DNA from: Luteimonas padinae
GTDB taxonomy: Bacteria; Pseudomonadota; Gammaproteobacteria; Xanthomonadales; Xanthomonadaceae
Direction of reading: 5' to 3'
NCBI RefSeq assembly: GCF_014652935.1
Contig: NZ_BMZT01000007.1
Span: forward strand, 8,464-72,463
Length of the DNA stretch: 64,000 nt
Shown in pieces: positions 47,040 to 55,638 of this stretch (positions are counted from its first letter, which is position 1; every line of letters starts with the position of its first letter). Both the position numbers and the translations under genes were made by a program. The notes under the pieces are model-generated. The model saw only the letters and a program-made list of their open reading frames with translations. It had not been told where the DNA came from and did not search any database.

Positions 47040-49733
47040 ATGAGCAACTGGCTGAACGACGTCCTGAACAACGATCCCGACCCGGTCGAGTCCCGGGAAT
47101 GGATGGAGTCCCTGAAGGCGGTCATCGACGCCGATGGGCCGGAGCGGGCGCACCAGCTGCTGGAAGGCATGGTCGAGCTGACGCGCCGCGCCGGCGCCCA
47201 CCTGCCGTTCGCGCCGACCACCGAGTACATCAACACCATTCCCCCGCACCTGGAGCCCAAGATCCCGGGTGACCAGACGATGGAGTGGAAGATCCGCTCG
47301 ATCATCCGCTGGAACGCGATGGCGATGGTGGTGCGCGCCAACCGCAAGCCGGGCGACCTCGGCGGCCACATCGCGAGCTTCGCAAGCTCCGCCACGCTCT
47401 ATGACGTCGGCTTCAACCACTTCTGGCGCGCGCCGTCGGACGACCATCCGGGCGACCTGCTCTACATCCAGGGCCACTCCTCGCCGGGCATCTACGCCCG
47501 CTCCTTCCTGGAAGGCCGCCTGACCGAATCCCAGATCGACCACCTGCGCATGGAGGTCGACGGCCGCGGCATCCCGTCCTACCCGCATCCCTGGCTGATG
47601 CCGGACTACTGGCAGACGCCGACGGTGTCGATGGGCCTGGGCCCGATCGCCGCGATCTACCAGGCGCGCCACTGGAAGTACCTCGAGGCCCGCGGCCTGA
47701 TGCCGAAGTCCGACCGCAAGGTCTGGTGCTTCCTCGGCGACGGCGAGACCGACGAGCCGGAGAGCCTGGGCGCGATCTCGGTCGCCGGGCGCGAGGGCCT
47801 GGACAACCTGGTGTTCGTGATCAACTGCAACCTGCAGCGCCTGGACGGCCCGGTGCGCGGCAACGGCAAGATCATCCAGGAGCTGGAGGGCAGCTTCCGC
47901 GGCGCCGGCTGGAACGTGGTCAAGACCATCTGGGGCAGCTACTGGGATCCGCTGCTGGCCCGCGACAAGGACGGCATCCTGCGCAAGCTGATGATGGAAA
48001 CCGTCGACGGCGAGTACCAGAACTGCAAGGCCTTCGGCGGCAAGTACACGCGCGACAACTTCTTCGGCAAGTACCCGGAGACGGCGGCCATGGTGGCCAG
48101 CCTGTCCGACGACGACATCTGGCGCCTCAACCGCGGCGGCCACGACCCGCACAAGGTCTACGCGGCCTACATGAACGCGGTCGAGACCAAGGGGCAGCCG
48201 ACCGTGATCCTGGCCAAGACGGTCAAGGGCTACGGCATGGGCTCGGCCGGCGAGGCGCTGAACCCGACCCACCAGACCAAGAAGCTCGACGACGAGGCCG
48301 TGCGCGCCTTCCGTGACCGCTTCAGGATCCCGCTGGACGACGAGCAGCTGAAGGACGGCGCCGTGCCGTTCTACCACCCGGGCGAGAAGTCCGAGGAAAT
48401 CGAGTACATGAAGGAGCGCCGCGCGGCGCTCGGCGGCTTCCTGCCGCAGCGGCGCCGCAAGAGCACCGAGACGCTCGCCGCGCCGAAGCTGGAGGTGTTC
48501 GACCGCCTGCTCAAGGACACCGGCGAGCGCGAGATCAGCACCACCATGGCCTTCGTCCAGTCGCTGGGCATCACGCTGCGCGACAAGCAGGTCGGTCCGC
48601 GCGTGGTGCCGATCGTCTGCGACGAGGCGCGCACCTTCGGCATGGAGGGCCTGTTCCGCCAGATCGGCATCTATGCCCCGCACGGCCAGAAGTACAAGCC
48701 GGTCGACCGCGACCAGCTGATGTACTACCGCGAGGACGAGGCCGGCCAGGTGCTGCAGGAAGGCATTTCCGAAGCCGGCGCGTTCGCGAGCTGGATGGCG
48801 GCCGCCACCAGCTACAGCACCAACGACCTGCCGATGCTGCCGTTCTACATCTACTACTCGATGTTCGGCTTCCAGCGCGTCGGCGACGCCGCCTGGCAGG
48901 CGGCGGACATGCGCGCGCGCGGCTTCCTGCTCGGCGCCACCGCCGGCCGCACCACGCTCAACGGCGAGGGCCTGCAGCACGAGGACGGCCACAGCCACCT
49001 GCTCGCCGGCGCCATTCCCAACTGCCGCGCCTACGACCCGACCTTCGCCGGCGAAGTGGCGGTGATCGTGCAGGAGGGCATGCGCCGCATGCTCGACGAG
49101 CAGCAGGACGAGTACTGGTACCTGACGCTGATGAACGAGAACTACCCGCACCCGGCGCTGCCCGAGGGCGCGGCCGAGGGCGTGATCCGCGGCATGTACC
49201 TGCTGAAGGACGCCGGCAAGCCGAAGAAGGGCGAGCTGCGCGTGCAGCTGATGGGCTCGGGCACGATCCTGCGCGAGGCGATCGCCGCGGCGGAGCTCCT
49301 GGACAAGGACTTCGGCGTCACCGCCGACATCTGGTCCTGCCCGAGCTTCACCGAGCTGCGCCGCGATGGTTACGACGTCGAACGCTGGAACCGCCACAAC
49401 CCCGAGGCGAAGACGCCGCGCAAGGCCTACATCACCGAGCTGCTGGAGGGCCGCCAGGGCCCGGCGATCGCCGCCACCGACTACGTGCGCGCCTTCGCCG
49501 ACCAGGTCCGCGCCTTCGTGCCGATGACCTACACCGTGCTGGGCACCGACGGCTTCGGCCGCTCGGACACGCGTGCCAACCTGCGCCGCCACTTCGAGGT
49601 CGACCGCTTCCACATCGCCCACGCCGCCATCGACGCGCTGGCGAAGGACGGCAGCATGACCGCCAAGGACGCGGCGCGGGCGCTGAAGCTCTACAGGATC
49701 GACACCGACAGGCCCAATCCGCTGCATGCCTGA
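47040..49733 (+). CDS. aceE: pyruvate dehydrogenase E1 component, homodimeric type
   Basis: Thiamine-diphosphate enzyme of 897 residues (E. coli AceE 887) that decarboxylates pyruvate and acetylates lipoyl-E2. The ThDP/magnesium motif is GDGETDEPESLGAISVAG ending in NCNLQRLDGP. Other landmarks: HLRMEVDGRGIPSYPHPWLM, EQ-type active site region EGISEAGAFASWMAAATSY, and GRTTLNGEGLQHEDGHSH. The genes for E2 and E3 do not follow; instead a small STAS-like gene and a CoA-transferase are next. Start at the ATG of SNWLND with GGAG nine bases before it. Confidence 0.96.
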   Translation: MSNWLNDVLNNDPDPVESREWMESLKAVIDADGPERAHQLLEGMVELTRRAGAHLPFAPTTEYINTIPPHLEPKIPGDQTMEWKIRSIIRWNAMAMVVRANRKPGDLGGHIASFASSATLYDVGFNHFWRAPSDDHPGDLLYIQGHSSPGIYARSFLEGRLTESQIDHLRMEVDGRGIPSYPHPWLMPDYWQTPTVSMGLGPIAAIYQARHWKYLEARGLMPKSDRKVWCFLGDGETDEPESLGAISVAGREGLDNLVFVINCNLQRLDGPVRGNGKIIQELEGSFRGAGWNVVKTIWGSYWDPLLARDKDGILRKLMMETVDGEYQNCKAFGGKYTRDNFFGKYPETAAMVASLSDDDIWRLNRGGHDPHKVYAAYMNAVETKGQPTVILAKTVKGYGMGSAGEALNPTHQTKKLDDEAVRAFRDRFRIPLDDEQLKDGAVPFYHPGEKSEEIEYMKERRAALGGFLPQRRRKSTETLAAPKLEVFDRLLKDTGEREISTTMAFVQSLGITLRDKQVGPRVVPIVCDEARTFGMEGLFRQIGIYAPHGQKYKPVDRDQLMYYREDEAGQVLQEGISEAGAFASWMAAATSYSTNDLPMLPFYIYYSMFGFQRVGDAAWQAADMRARGFLLGATAGRTTLNGEGLQHEDGHSHLLAGAIPNCRAYDPTFAGEVAVIVQEGMRRMLDEQQDEYWYLTLMNENYPHPALPEGAAEGVIRGMYLLKDAGKPKKGELRVQLMGSGTILREAIAAAELLDKDFGVTADIWSCPSFTELRRDGYDVERWNRHNPEAKTPRKAYITELLEGRQGPAIAATDYVRAFADQVRAFVPMTYTVLGTDGFGRSDTRANLRRHFEVDRFHIAHAAIDALAKDGSMTAKDAARALKLYRIDTDRPNPLHA

Positions 49734-49811
49734 TCGCGGTGCGCCGGGGGACGGCCGTTCCCCGGCGCTCCCCGCGTGGAACAGGTCGCGGCCCGGGACA
49801 CGGAGGCGAGC

Positions 49812-50192
49812 ATGGACCAGCCCAGCATCACGATGTCGCGGGAGGCCCGCACCTTGCGCGTGGCCGTGCGCGGGGTAGCGTCCCTGGACGCGACCATCGC
49901 CTACTGGCGCGCGATCGTGGAGGAATCCCTCCGCGACCGCCCGGACTACATCCTGCTCGTCGACGAGCTGCGCGGGCCCGCGCTGGGCGAGGCGGAATGG
50001 CAGCAGCTGGTGGACATGCTGGTGGGCAAGGGCCTGGAAGCGGTGCGCATCGCGCACGTGAAGCCCAACGGGCTCGACGCCGTCGAGTACTGCGAGCTGT
50101 CCGCGCGCCAGCGCGGGTTCGAGGCCCGCGTGTTCACCGAAGAGCGCGCGGCCGCCCTCTGGCTGCGCTACGGCGAGCGACCGGACGACTGA
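49812..50192 (+). CDS. small STAS/SpoIIAA-like protein
   Basis: Protein of 126 residues with an alternating beta-alpha pattern: REARTLRVAVRGVASLDATI, RPDYILLVDELRGP, GLEAVRIAHVKPNG, EARVFTEERAAALWL. This is the layout of SpoIIAA-like STAS domains (anti-anti-sigma or lipid-binding). No obvious phospho-Ser at the canonical position, so the function is open. ATG 49812 has CGGAGG seven bases before it; a GTG at 49776 in frame is less likely. It lies 78 bases after aceE on the same strand. Confidence 0.7.
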   Translation: MDQPSITMSREARTLRVAVRGVASLDATIAYWRAIVEESLRDRPDYILLVDELRGPALGEAEWQQLVDMLVGKGLEAVRIAHVKPNGLDAVEYCELSARQRGFEARVFTEERAAALWLRYGERPDD

Positions 50193-50210
50193 GCCGCTAC
50201 GCGCGCGCGA

Positions 50211-51761
50211 TCAGCCCGCCGCGGCCGCCCGCATGCTGCCGGTCTCGACCATGCGCTGGTGCCACGACAGCGCCTCGCCCAGCAGGTGCGGCGTATGCAT
50301 GCCGTGGCCGTCGCGGCAGGCGCGGTCGAAGTAGTCCTGCAGCATCGGGCGGAAATCGGGGTGGGCGCAGGTCTCGATGACGCGTTTCGCTCGCTGGCGC
50401 GGCGCCAGGCCGCGCAGGTCGGCCAGGCCCTGTTCGGTCACCAGCACCATGGTGTCGTGCTCGGTGTGGTCGACGTGGCTCACCATCGGCACGATGCCCG
50501 ACACCTGGCCGCCGTTGGCGGTACTGGGCGACATGAACACAGACAGGTAGCCGTTGCGCGCGAAGTCGCCCGAGCCGCCGATGCCGTTCATGATCCGGCT
50601 GCCGGCGATGTGGGTGGAATTGACGTTGCCGTAGATGTCGGCCTCGATCATCCCGTTCATGGCGATGCAGCCCAGGCGGCGGATCACTTCCGGATGGTTC
50701 GAGATCTCCTGCGGCCGCAGCAGGATGCGGCTGCGGTAGAAGTCGACGTTGGCGTTGAATTCCGCGATGCCCGCCGGGCTGAGCGAGAACGAGGTCGCCG
50801 AGGCCATGCGCAGCGTGCCGTTCTTCAGCAGCTCGAGCATCCCGTCCTGGATGACCTCGGTGTACGCGGTGAGCCCCTGGTAGCCGCCCTCGGCGAGCCC
50901 GCCGAGCACCGCGTTGGCGATGTTGCCCACGCCCGACTGCAGCGGCAGCAGGTCGCGGGTGAGGCGGCCGCGATCGATCTCGTGCGAAAGGAAGTCGAGC
51001 AGGTGGCCGGCGATCCGCCGCGAGGCTTCGTCGGGCGCGCTGAAGGCGGAATTGCGGTCGGGCGCGTGGGTTTCGACCACGGCGACGACCTTGTCAGGAT
51101 CAACGCGCAGCGAGGGTTCGCCGATGCGGTCGTCGGGATGCTCCAGCAGGATCGGCTTGCGATGCGGCGGCAGCGCGGTGCCGTAGTAGACGTCGTGCAT
51201 GCCGTCCAGCGCGGCGGGCTGCCACGAGTTGACCTCGAGGATCACCTTGTCGGCCTGCTCCAGCCAGGTCTTGTTGTTGCCGACCGAGGACGAGGGCACG
51301 AGGCTGCCGTCCTCGCGGATGCCGGCCACCTCCACCACCGCCACGTCGATCTTTCCGAAGAAGCCGAACCAGGCGTGCTGGGCGACGTGGCTGAGGTGGA
51401 TGTCGATGTAGTCGAGCGTGCCGGCGTTGATGCGCTCGCGCACCGCCGGGTCGGACTGGTAGGGCAGGCGCAGCTCCATGCCCTCCACCTTGGCCAGCGC
51501 GCCGTCGAGTTCGGGCGCGGTGGACGCGCCGGTGAGGACCTTGATGCGGAAGCGCTCGCCGGCGGCGTTGACCTGCTCGACGCGGGCGGCCAGCGCCTGC
51601 GGCACCGCCTTCGGGTACCCCGCGCCGGTGAATCCGCTCATCGCGACCGTCATGCCCGGGCGGATGGCGGCCGCGGCCTCCGCTGCCGAGGTGATGCGGT
51701 CCCGGAACAAGGGATGGCGGATGCGTTCGGACACGGCTCGGATCTCCACGGGACGATTCAA
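50211..51761 (-). CDS. acetate/succinate CoA-transferase (AarC/SCACT class)
   Basis: Class I CoA-transferase of 516 residues. Signatures: TVAMSGFTGAGYPKAVP, VGNNKTWLEQADKVI, SGVGNIANAVLGGL, catalytic Glu302 in AYTEVIQDGML (Glu294 in AarC), and the CoA loop GIGGSGDFARNG. It should swap CoA between succinyl-CoA and acetate, or hydrolyse acetyl-CoA slowly, which lets the cell use or detoxify acetate while bypassing succinyl-CoA synthetase. Start is TTG at 51761; a three-codon ATG frame (ATGAGCGTTTGA) ends overlapping it. No strong SD. Convergent with the STAS-like gene. Confidence 0.92.
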   Translation of the reverse strand: MNRPVEIRAVSERIRHPLFRDRITSAAEAAAAIRPGMTVAMSGFTGAGYPKAVPQALAARVEQVNAAGERFRIKVLTGASTAPELDGALAKVEGMELRLPYQSDPAVRERINAGTLDYIDIHLSHVAQHAWFGFFGKIDVAVVEVAGIREDGSLVPSSSVGNNKTWLEQADKVILEVNSWQPAALDGMHDVYYGTALPPHRKPILLEHPDDRIGEPSLRVDPDKVVAVVETHAPDRNSAFSAPDEASRRIAGHLLDFLSHEIDRGRLTRDLLPLQSGVGNIANAVLGGLAEGGYQGLTAYTEVIQDGMLELLKNGTLRMASATSFSLSPAGIAEFNANVDFYRSRILLRPQEISNHPEVIRRLGCIAMNGMIEADIYGNVNSTHIAGSRIMNGIGGSGDFARNGYLSVFMSPSTANGGQVSGIVPMVSHVDHTEHDTMVLVTEQGLADLRGLAPRQRAKRVIETCAHPDFRPMLQDYFDRACRDGHGMHTPHLLGEALSWHQRMVETGSMRAAAAG

Positions 51762-51825
51762 ACGCTCATTTTACGCCCTGGTCCGGTGGGCCCGCGCCAC
51801 GCAACGGGGATGCATCGGTGCGCAG

Positions 51826-51852
51826 AAAAAAGGGGCTCCCGATGGGAGCCCC
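51826..51852 (-). terminator. intrinsic terminator for the glycine-zipper gene
   Basis: The stem GGGGCTCCC/GGGAGCCCC (51832-51840 with 51844-51852, loop GAT) is followed on the minus strand by six T residues. This is a textbook Rho-independent terminator 26 bases beyond the stop at 51878. Confidence 0.9.
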
Positions 51853-51877
51853 TTCATCCGGTGGTGGAACTGCGAGA

Positions 51878-52654
51878 TCAGCGGCCGTCACCGTCGGCAT
51901 CGCCCGGGAGCCGGTTCTCGACGCGGTGCCAGGCATCCTTCACCGCACCCTTGGCCTGGGCCCAGCCGAGCTTCGATTCTCCGCGGGCCTGCTCCCAGCC
52001 GCGCTCCAGTTCGGACTCCGTCTGCGGCGACCAAGCGGCTTCAGGTCGCGACGCGCGCGCCTGCGTGCCGTAGCGGTAGGCCGGGCGGTAGTCGTCGAAG
52101 CCGTGGTCCTGGCTGTAGTAGTCGGTCTTGTTGTAGTTCTGCTCGTAGTGCCGGTCGGTGTCCTCGTACGCACCGTAGGTCCGCTGGGTGCGGTCGTAGG
52201 CATCGCGGACCGCGGGGCGTGCGGAGTCCCAGTCCAGGCTGGATTCGGCACGGGACTGCTCCCAGCGCTGCTTCAGCTGCGGCTCGGCCTCGCTCCAGTC
52301 GCGGGCACCGGCTTCGTTGCGGTACTCGGTGCCCATGCGATAGGCGGGGGCGTAGTCGCGGTCGAAGTCGCGGTCGGCCTGGTAGTAGTCACGCGACACG
52401 GCGCCTTCGCGCCAGTACTCGACCTCGGCCGTGGGATCCACGCGTTCGGCCAGGGCCTTGCCGCCGGCCGCGCCGCCCACTGCGCCGATGCCTCCACCCA
52501 CAAGGGTGCCGATCGGTCCGAAGATGCTGCCGACCGCGGCGCCGGCGATCGCACCCGCGGTCCCGCCCGCGGCCACGCCGAGGGGGTGCGATCCGGGCGC
52601 GCCGGTAATCGGGTCGCGATTGGCATCGGGATTCGTGTCTCGGCGATCGTTCAT
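51878..52654 (-). CDS. glycine-zipper protein with repeated Trp/Tyr-rich amphipathic segments
   Basis: Protein of 258 residues. Residues about 25-70 are a double glycine zipper (GGTAGAIAGAAVGSIFGPIG and GGGIGAVGGAAGGKALAE), a membrane-inserting or oligomerising element. The rest is hydrophilic with repeats: YWREGAVSRDYYQADRDFDR/YAPAYRMGTEYRN and similar YDR/YRYG blocks, plus two segments like LKQRWEQSRAESSLDW and LERGWEQARGESKLGW, resembling CsbD-type stress-response helices. It has no Sec signal. Homologs are common in xanthomonads and probably respond to general or osmotic stress. AGGAG precedes the ATG; an intrinsic terminator follows. Confidence 0.8.
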   Translation of the reverse strand: MNDRRDTNPDANRDPITGAPGSHPLGVAAGGTAGAIAGAAVGSIFGPIGTLVGGGIGAVGGAAGGKALAERVDPTAEVEYWREGAVSRDYYQADRDFDRDYAPAYRMGTEYRNEAGARDWSEAEPQLKQRWEQSRAESSLDWDSARPAVRDAYDRTQRTYGAYEDTDRHYEQNYNKTDYYSQDHGFDDYRPAYRYGTQARASRPEAAWSPQTESELERGWEQARGESKLGWAQAKGAVKDAWHRVENRLPGDADGDGR

Positions 52655-52784
52655 GCCTGTACTCCTGCGTGGTTTGGGGGGAAGAGTGGCGACTATTGCG
52701 CGCTCGAGGTTCGCGCCGCGTGCAAACCGCGCGCAGGCCTGCGTAACAACTCCCATCCGTTCCTGCCGGGCACGCATCGGCGAC

Positions 52785-52814
52785 AAAAAAACACCGGCGC
52801 GAGGCCGGTGTTTT
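52785..52814. terminator. bidirectional intrinsic terminator
   Basis: The stem AAAACACCGGC/GCCGGTGTTTT (52788-52798 with 52804-52814, loop GCGAG) has an A-run on its left and T-run on its right, so it can end transcripts of the BON gene (minus strand) and any plus-strand read-through. Confidence 0.85.
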
Positions 52815-52849
52815 CGTCCGGGCGCCCACGTGGGCGCGCGATCGGCCAG

Positions 52850-53206
52850 CTACTCGGTCGCGTCGACCGTCAGCCCGCTGGCGTCGACGTCCGTGACGCC
52901 TTCGATACCGGCGGCAATGCGCCTGGCCTCGTCCACCTGCGCCTGGCTGGCAACGTCGCCGCGCAGCGTCACCACCCCATTGACGGTTTCGACGTCGATT
53001 TCGAGGCCGGCGACATCCTCGTCCGCGAGCAGGCTGGTCTTGACCTTGGTCGTGATCCAGGTGTCGCCGACGGGCTGGTCGGAGTCCCCGGCGACGTGGC
53101 CGGCATGGGTCTTGGGGTCGTCATTGGCGATCGCGTGGCCGCCCGCCAGCAGCAGCGAGAGAGCGGTGGCCATCAGCGTGCCGTTCTGAATGCGGAGACT
53201 GGTCAT
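52850..53206 (-). CDS. periplasmic BON-domain protein
   Basis: Exported protein of 118 residues: signal peptide (LMATALSLLLAGGHAIA), a short polar linker with His/Asp, then one BON domain (about 47-115) with the typical TTKVKTSLLADEDVAGLEID start and VNGVVTLRGDVASQAQVDEA core. BON proteins such as OsmY bind phospholipid interfaces and stabilise the envelope under osmotic stress; this small single-BON version fits that. Ends at the bidirectional terminator and is divergent from the PepSY gene. Confidence 0.88.
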   Translation of the reverse strand: MTSLRIQNGTLMATALSLLLAGGHAIANDDPKTHAGHVAGDSDQPVGDTWITTKVKTSLLADEDVAGLEIDVETVNGVVTLRGDVASQAQVDEARRIAAGIEGVTDVDASGLTVDATE

Positions 53207-53267
53207 CGGTGTACTCGCTATGTTCCGGGGGGAAGGCGATTCATACCGCCGGCAGCATCGACGCGGC

Positions 53268-53710
53268 GTGAGCAGGCGCACTTCACCATCCAGGCGCTCG
53301 CACTGGCCGTTTCGATCGCCGCCGCCGGCGGTGCAGCCGCGCAGCAGGCCGGCGACGCGATGACCGCGCCGCAGGTCCGCGCATCGCTCGAGTCGCAGGG
53401 CTATACCAATGTCAACGACGTCGAGTTCGACGACGGCGTGTGGAAGGCGGACGCGCGCAGCGCCGACGGCCAGCGCGTCGAGCTGCGCATCGACCCGGCC
53501 TCCGGCAAGGTCTATCCCGAGGACGCAGTGGCGCAGCTCGCCGAGGCCGACGTGCGTGCGAAGCTCAGCACCGCCGGCTACTCGAACATCCACGATGTGA
53601 AGTTCGACGACGGCATGTGGACCGCGGAGGCGGACGATGCGAACGGGCGCGAGCTGAAGCTCACGCTTGATCCCGACACGGGCAAGGTCGTCGGCAAGGA
53701 CCGCGACTGA
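53268..53710 (+). CDS. periplasmic double-PepSY protein, apparently frameshifted in its signal peptide
   Basis: The main frame, from about 53283, encodes a hydrophobic signal core (IQALALAVSIAAAGGAAAQ) and two PepSY_2-like repeats: TAPQVRASLESQGYTNVNDV with FDDGVWKADARS, and EADVRAKLSTAGYSNIHDV with FDDGMWTAEADD. Such proteins bind peptides or act in envelope stress. No ATG, GTG or TTG is near in this frame. A GTG at 53268 gives VSRRT in the neighbouring frame, and one extra T in ACTTCACC (near 53281) would join it into a perfect signal peptide. So a one-base deletion or sequencing error is likely. ATG 53360 would give a 116-residue protein without signal. Confidence 0.6.
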
Positions 53711-53764
53711 GCCCGGCCGCCGACAATGTGTAACGGATGCGGGGCGCCCGGTGGTGCCCCGCGT

Positions 53765-54007
53765 TCATTCCGCGTCGCGGAACCAGGGCTCGACGCGGCC
53801 GTTGACCTTCATCGTCATCGGGTTGCCGCGACGGTCGAGTGCGCGGCCGACGGCCACGCGGATCCAGCCCTCGCTCACGCAGTACTCCTCGACGTTGGTG
53901 CGTTCCTCGCCGTTGAAGCGGATGCCGATGCCGCGCGCCAGCGTGGCTTCGTCGTAGTGCGGGCTTCGGGGGTCGTTGCTGAGGCGGTCGGGCGGGGTCT
54001 GCGTCAT
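53765..54007 (-). CDS. DUF3297 family protein
   Basis: Small acidic protein of 80 residues, typical length for DUF3297. Signatures: PDRLSNDPRSPHYDE near the N-terminus, GIGIRFNGEER, VEEYCVSEGWIRV and KVNGRVEPW at the end. A beta-rich, cytoplasmic protein with no assigned function; it is widespread in proteobacteria including xanthomonads. An in-frame ATG four codons upstream (ending at 54019) is a second possible start. Upstream of it, about 85 bases away, lies msrB on the same strand. Confidence 0.85.
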   Translation of the reverse strand: MTQTPPDRLSNDPRSPHYDEATLARGIGIRFNGEERTNVEEYCVSEGWIRVAVGRALDRRGNPMTMKVNGRVEPWFRDAE

Positions 54008-54092
54008 GTCGGGTTCCATGCGGTCGTGCGCGGCGCCAGGCGCGGGCGGGCGCGGCGCAAGAGGATACTTGGCTGCCGCGCGCGCTGCAGCC

Positions 54093-54560
54093 TCAGGCCA
54101 GCGGCTTGCCTTCGGGGGCGCCGCGGCCCAGCAGGTCGGGCAGGGGCTCGCCATCGGCGACGAAGCCGAGCGCGACCGAGTTCAGGCAGTGGCGCTCGCC
54201 GGTGGGCGGCGGGCCGTCGGGGAAGACGTGGCCGAGGTGGCTGCCGCAGCGCGCGCAGGTCTCCTCGATGCGCACCATGCCGTGGCTGAGGTCGCGCACG
54301 TAGCGGATATGGGCGGGATCGAGCGGCGCGAAGAAGCTGGGCCAGCCGGTGCCGGAGTCGAACTTCGCGCTGGAGCGGAACAGCGGCAGGCCGCAGAGCC
54401 CGCAGGTGTAGGTGCCCTCGCGCCGGTTGTCGAGGAAGGCGCCGCAGAACGGCGCTTCGGTGCCGTGGGCAAGCAGCACGCGGCGCGCGTCCTCGTCGAG
54501 CGCCTCGACGAGCTGGCGGCGCCGCGCATCGTCGGGAGGACTGAGGTCGAAGGCGGTCAT
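54093..54560 (-). CDS. msrB: peptide-methionine (R)-S-oxide reductase
   Basis: Reduces the R epimer of methionine sulfoxide in oxidised proteins. It is 155 residues, cytoplasmic. Zinc cysteines C53/C56 (TCGLCG) and C102/C105 (CARCG), the [10 protein letters not shown] substrate loop, and catalytic Cys125 in [10 protein letters not shown] resolving Cys at 39 (APFCGAF) is in the region used by several two-Cys MsrB proteins. AGGAGATCCGC before the ATG ending at 54560 fixes the start. Not fused to MsrA, as is common in xanthomonads. Confidence 0.95.
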   Translation of the reverse strand: MTAFDLSPPDDARRRQLVEALDEDARRVLLAHGTEAPFCGAFLDNRREGTYTCGLCGLPLFRSSAKFDSGTGWPSFFAPLDPAHIRYVRDLSHGMVRIEETCARCGSHLGHVFPDGPPPTGERHCLNSVALGFVADGEPLPDLLGRGAPEGKPLA

Positions 54561-54615
54561 GCGGATCTCCTGCGTGGTTCCGCGTGCATTATCGCCCCTG
54601 CACCGCAGGCGCACG

Positions 54616-54899
54616 TCACGGCGCTTCGCGGCGTCCCTGGCGGCGGGCGTTGGCGATCACCGCGCGCATCTGCGCCCGGTCGCGGTGGCGCGAGATCGGC
54701 ACCGCGCCCAGCTCGATCGCGCGCGCCCGCAGCTCCGCGGTCACGTCGTAGTGGGCACCGCTGGTGCGGTCTGGAAGGCGTGGCGCGGCATGCCCAGCGC
54801 GGCGGCGAAGGCGTGCAGCTCGTCCAGGGTGTCGGCCATCAGGTGCGCCCAGCGGTGGCCGCGCCACAGCGTGACCGCATCGTCGACGTAGACCGCCAT
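54616..54899 (-). pseudogene. DUF4031 gene split by a one-base frameshift
   Basis: Family members have about 90 residues. Here the first 43 (MAVYVDDAVTLWRGHRWAHL through GMPRHAFQ) are in one frame, and the remainder (TSGAHYDVTAELRARAIELG to the end) continues in another. The joint at about 54770 reads CTTCCAGACCGCACC; one more G (CAGGACCGC) would restore a single frame of 95 codons. Stretch length 284 bases equals 95 codons minus one base. So it is either a true frameshift mutation or a sequencing slip. If real, the product ends 8-10 residues after the shift. Confidence 0.75.
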
Positions 54900-54903
54900 C
54901 CGC

Positions 54904-55467
54904 TCAGCGTGTCCGGCGTGCGAGCTCGTCGCGCACCCAGGCATCGACCAGGCGTTTCTCGTGGCGCAGCGGATCGCCGCTGCCCACCGTGCCCGCCTGG
55001 CGGTGCAGGAAGCCGATGTCGCGCAGGCTGCGCTCGCCCGAGTCGGCCACGTCGCCCGATGCGTCGTACAGCGTGTACGACAGGTCGATGCGCGGCGGGT
55101 AGATGTCGCGGACGATCCGCACCCCGTCGCTGCGGCCCGCACCGGGCTCGAAGTCGCCGGCGAGTTCGATGTCGGTGATCACGACGTCAAGGCGCTCTCC
55201 GGGACCGAGCGCGCCTGCCGCGCGCTTGGCGAGATGGCGCGCGATGCCACGCACCCAGTCGCCGCGCTCGGCTTCGAAGCGGTTGCGGCTGTAGCGGATC
55301 TCGCTGAACGCGTGGGGGTCGGTCCACGACACCGTCACCGGCCCGTCGGCGTCGAGGCTGCGCGGGAGCTCGGGATCCGTGACCCGCGCAGCGAACGCCG
55401 GCACGACGAAGGCCGCGGCCAATGCGGCGGAGATCAGCGCGGTGGCCCAGTGGCGCGTGCGTGTCAT
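54904..55467 (-). CDS. DUF3016 family periplasmic protein
   Basis: Exported protein of 187 residues: Sec signal (ALISAALAAAFVVPAFA), then the DUF3016 domain with VTVSWTDPHAFSEIRYSRNR, RLDVVITDIELAGDFEPG and SYTLYDASGDVADSGERS, ending in KRLVDAWVRDEL. Members are common in Xanthomonadales and Shewanella and have no known function. GGAGG in the leader supports the ATG ending at 55467. Divergent from the L,D-transpeptidase; its stop is four bases from the frameshifted DUF4031 gene, formerly probably its operon partner. Confidence 0.88.
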   Translation of the reverse strand: MTRTRHWATALISAALAAAFVVPAFAARVTDPELPRSLDADGPVTVSWTDPHAFSEIRYSRNRFEAERGDWVRGIARHLAKRAAGALGPGERLDVVITDIELAGDFEPGAGRSDGVRIVRDIYPPRIDLSYTLYDASGDVADSGERSLRDIGFLHRQAGTVGSGDPLRHEKRLVDAWVRDELARRTR

Positions 55468-55638
55468 GGGGATGTCCTCCGTTCCGGACGTCCCACGAGT
55501 CTGCGCCGCCGTTCCCGCAGCCGCAATGGACGCCATAACCGGCGTCCCGTCGCGTTCAGCGCGCAGCGTGGAATTTCACGCTGCATCGTCCGAGGTCCAC
55601 GCAGGATCGCGGCCACCCGAACATCCGAGGTCCCGCCC

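Noticed and set aside
46929-50057. Open frame of 1042 codons on the minus strand opposite aceE
   Set aside because: Composition is a low-information antisense of aceE; no domain or start signal.
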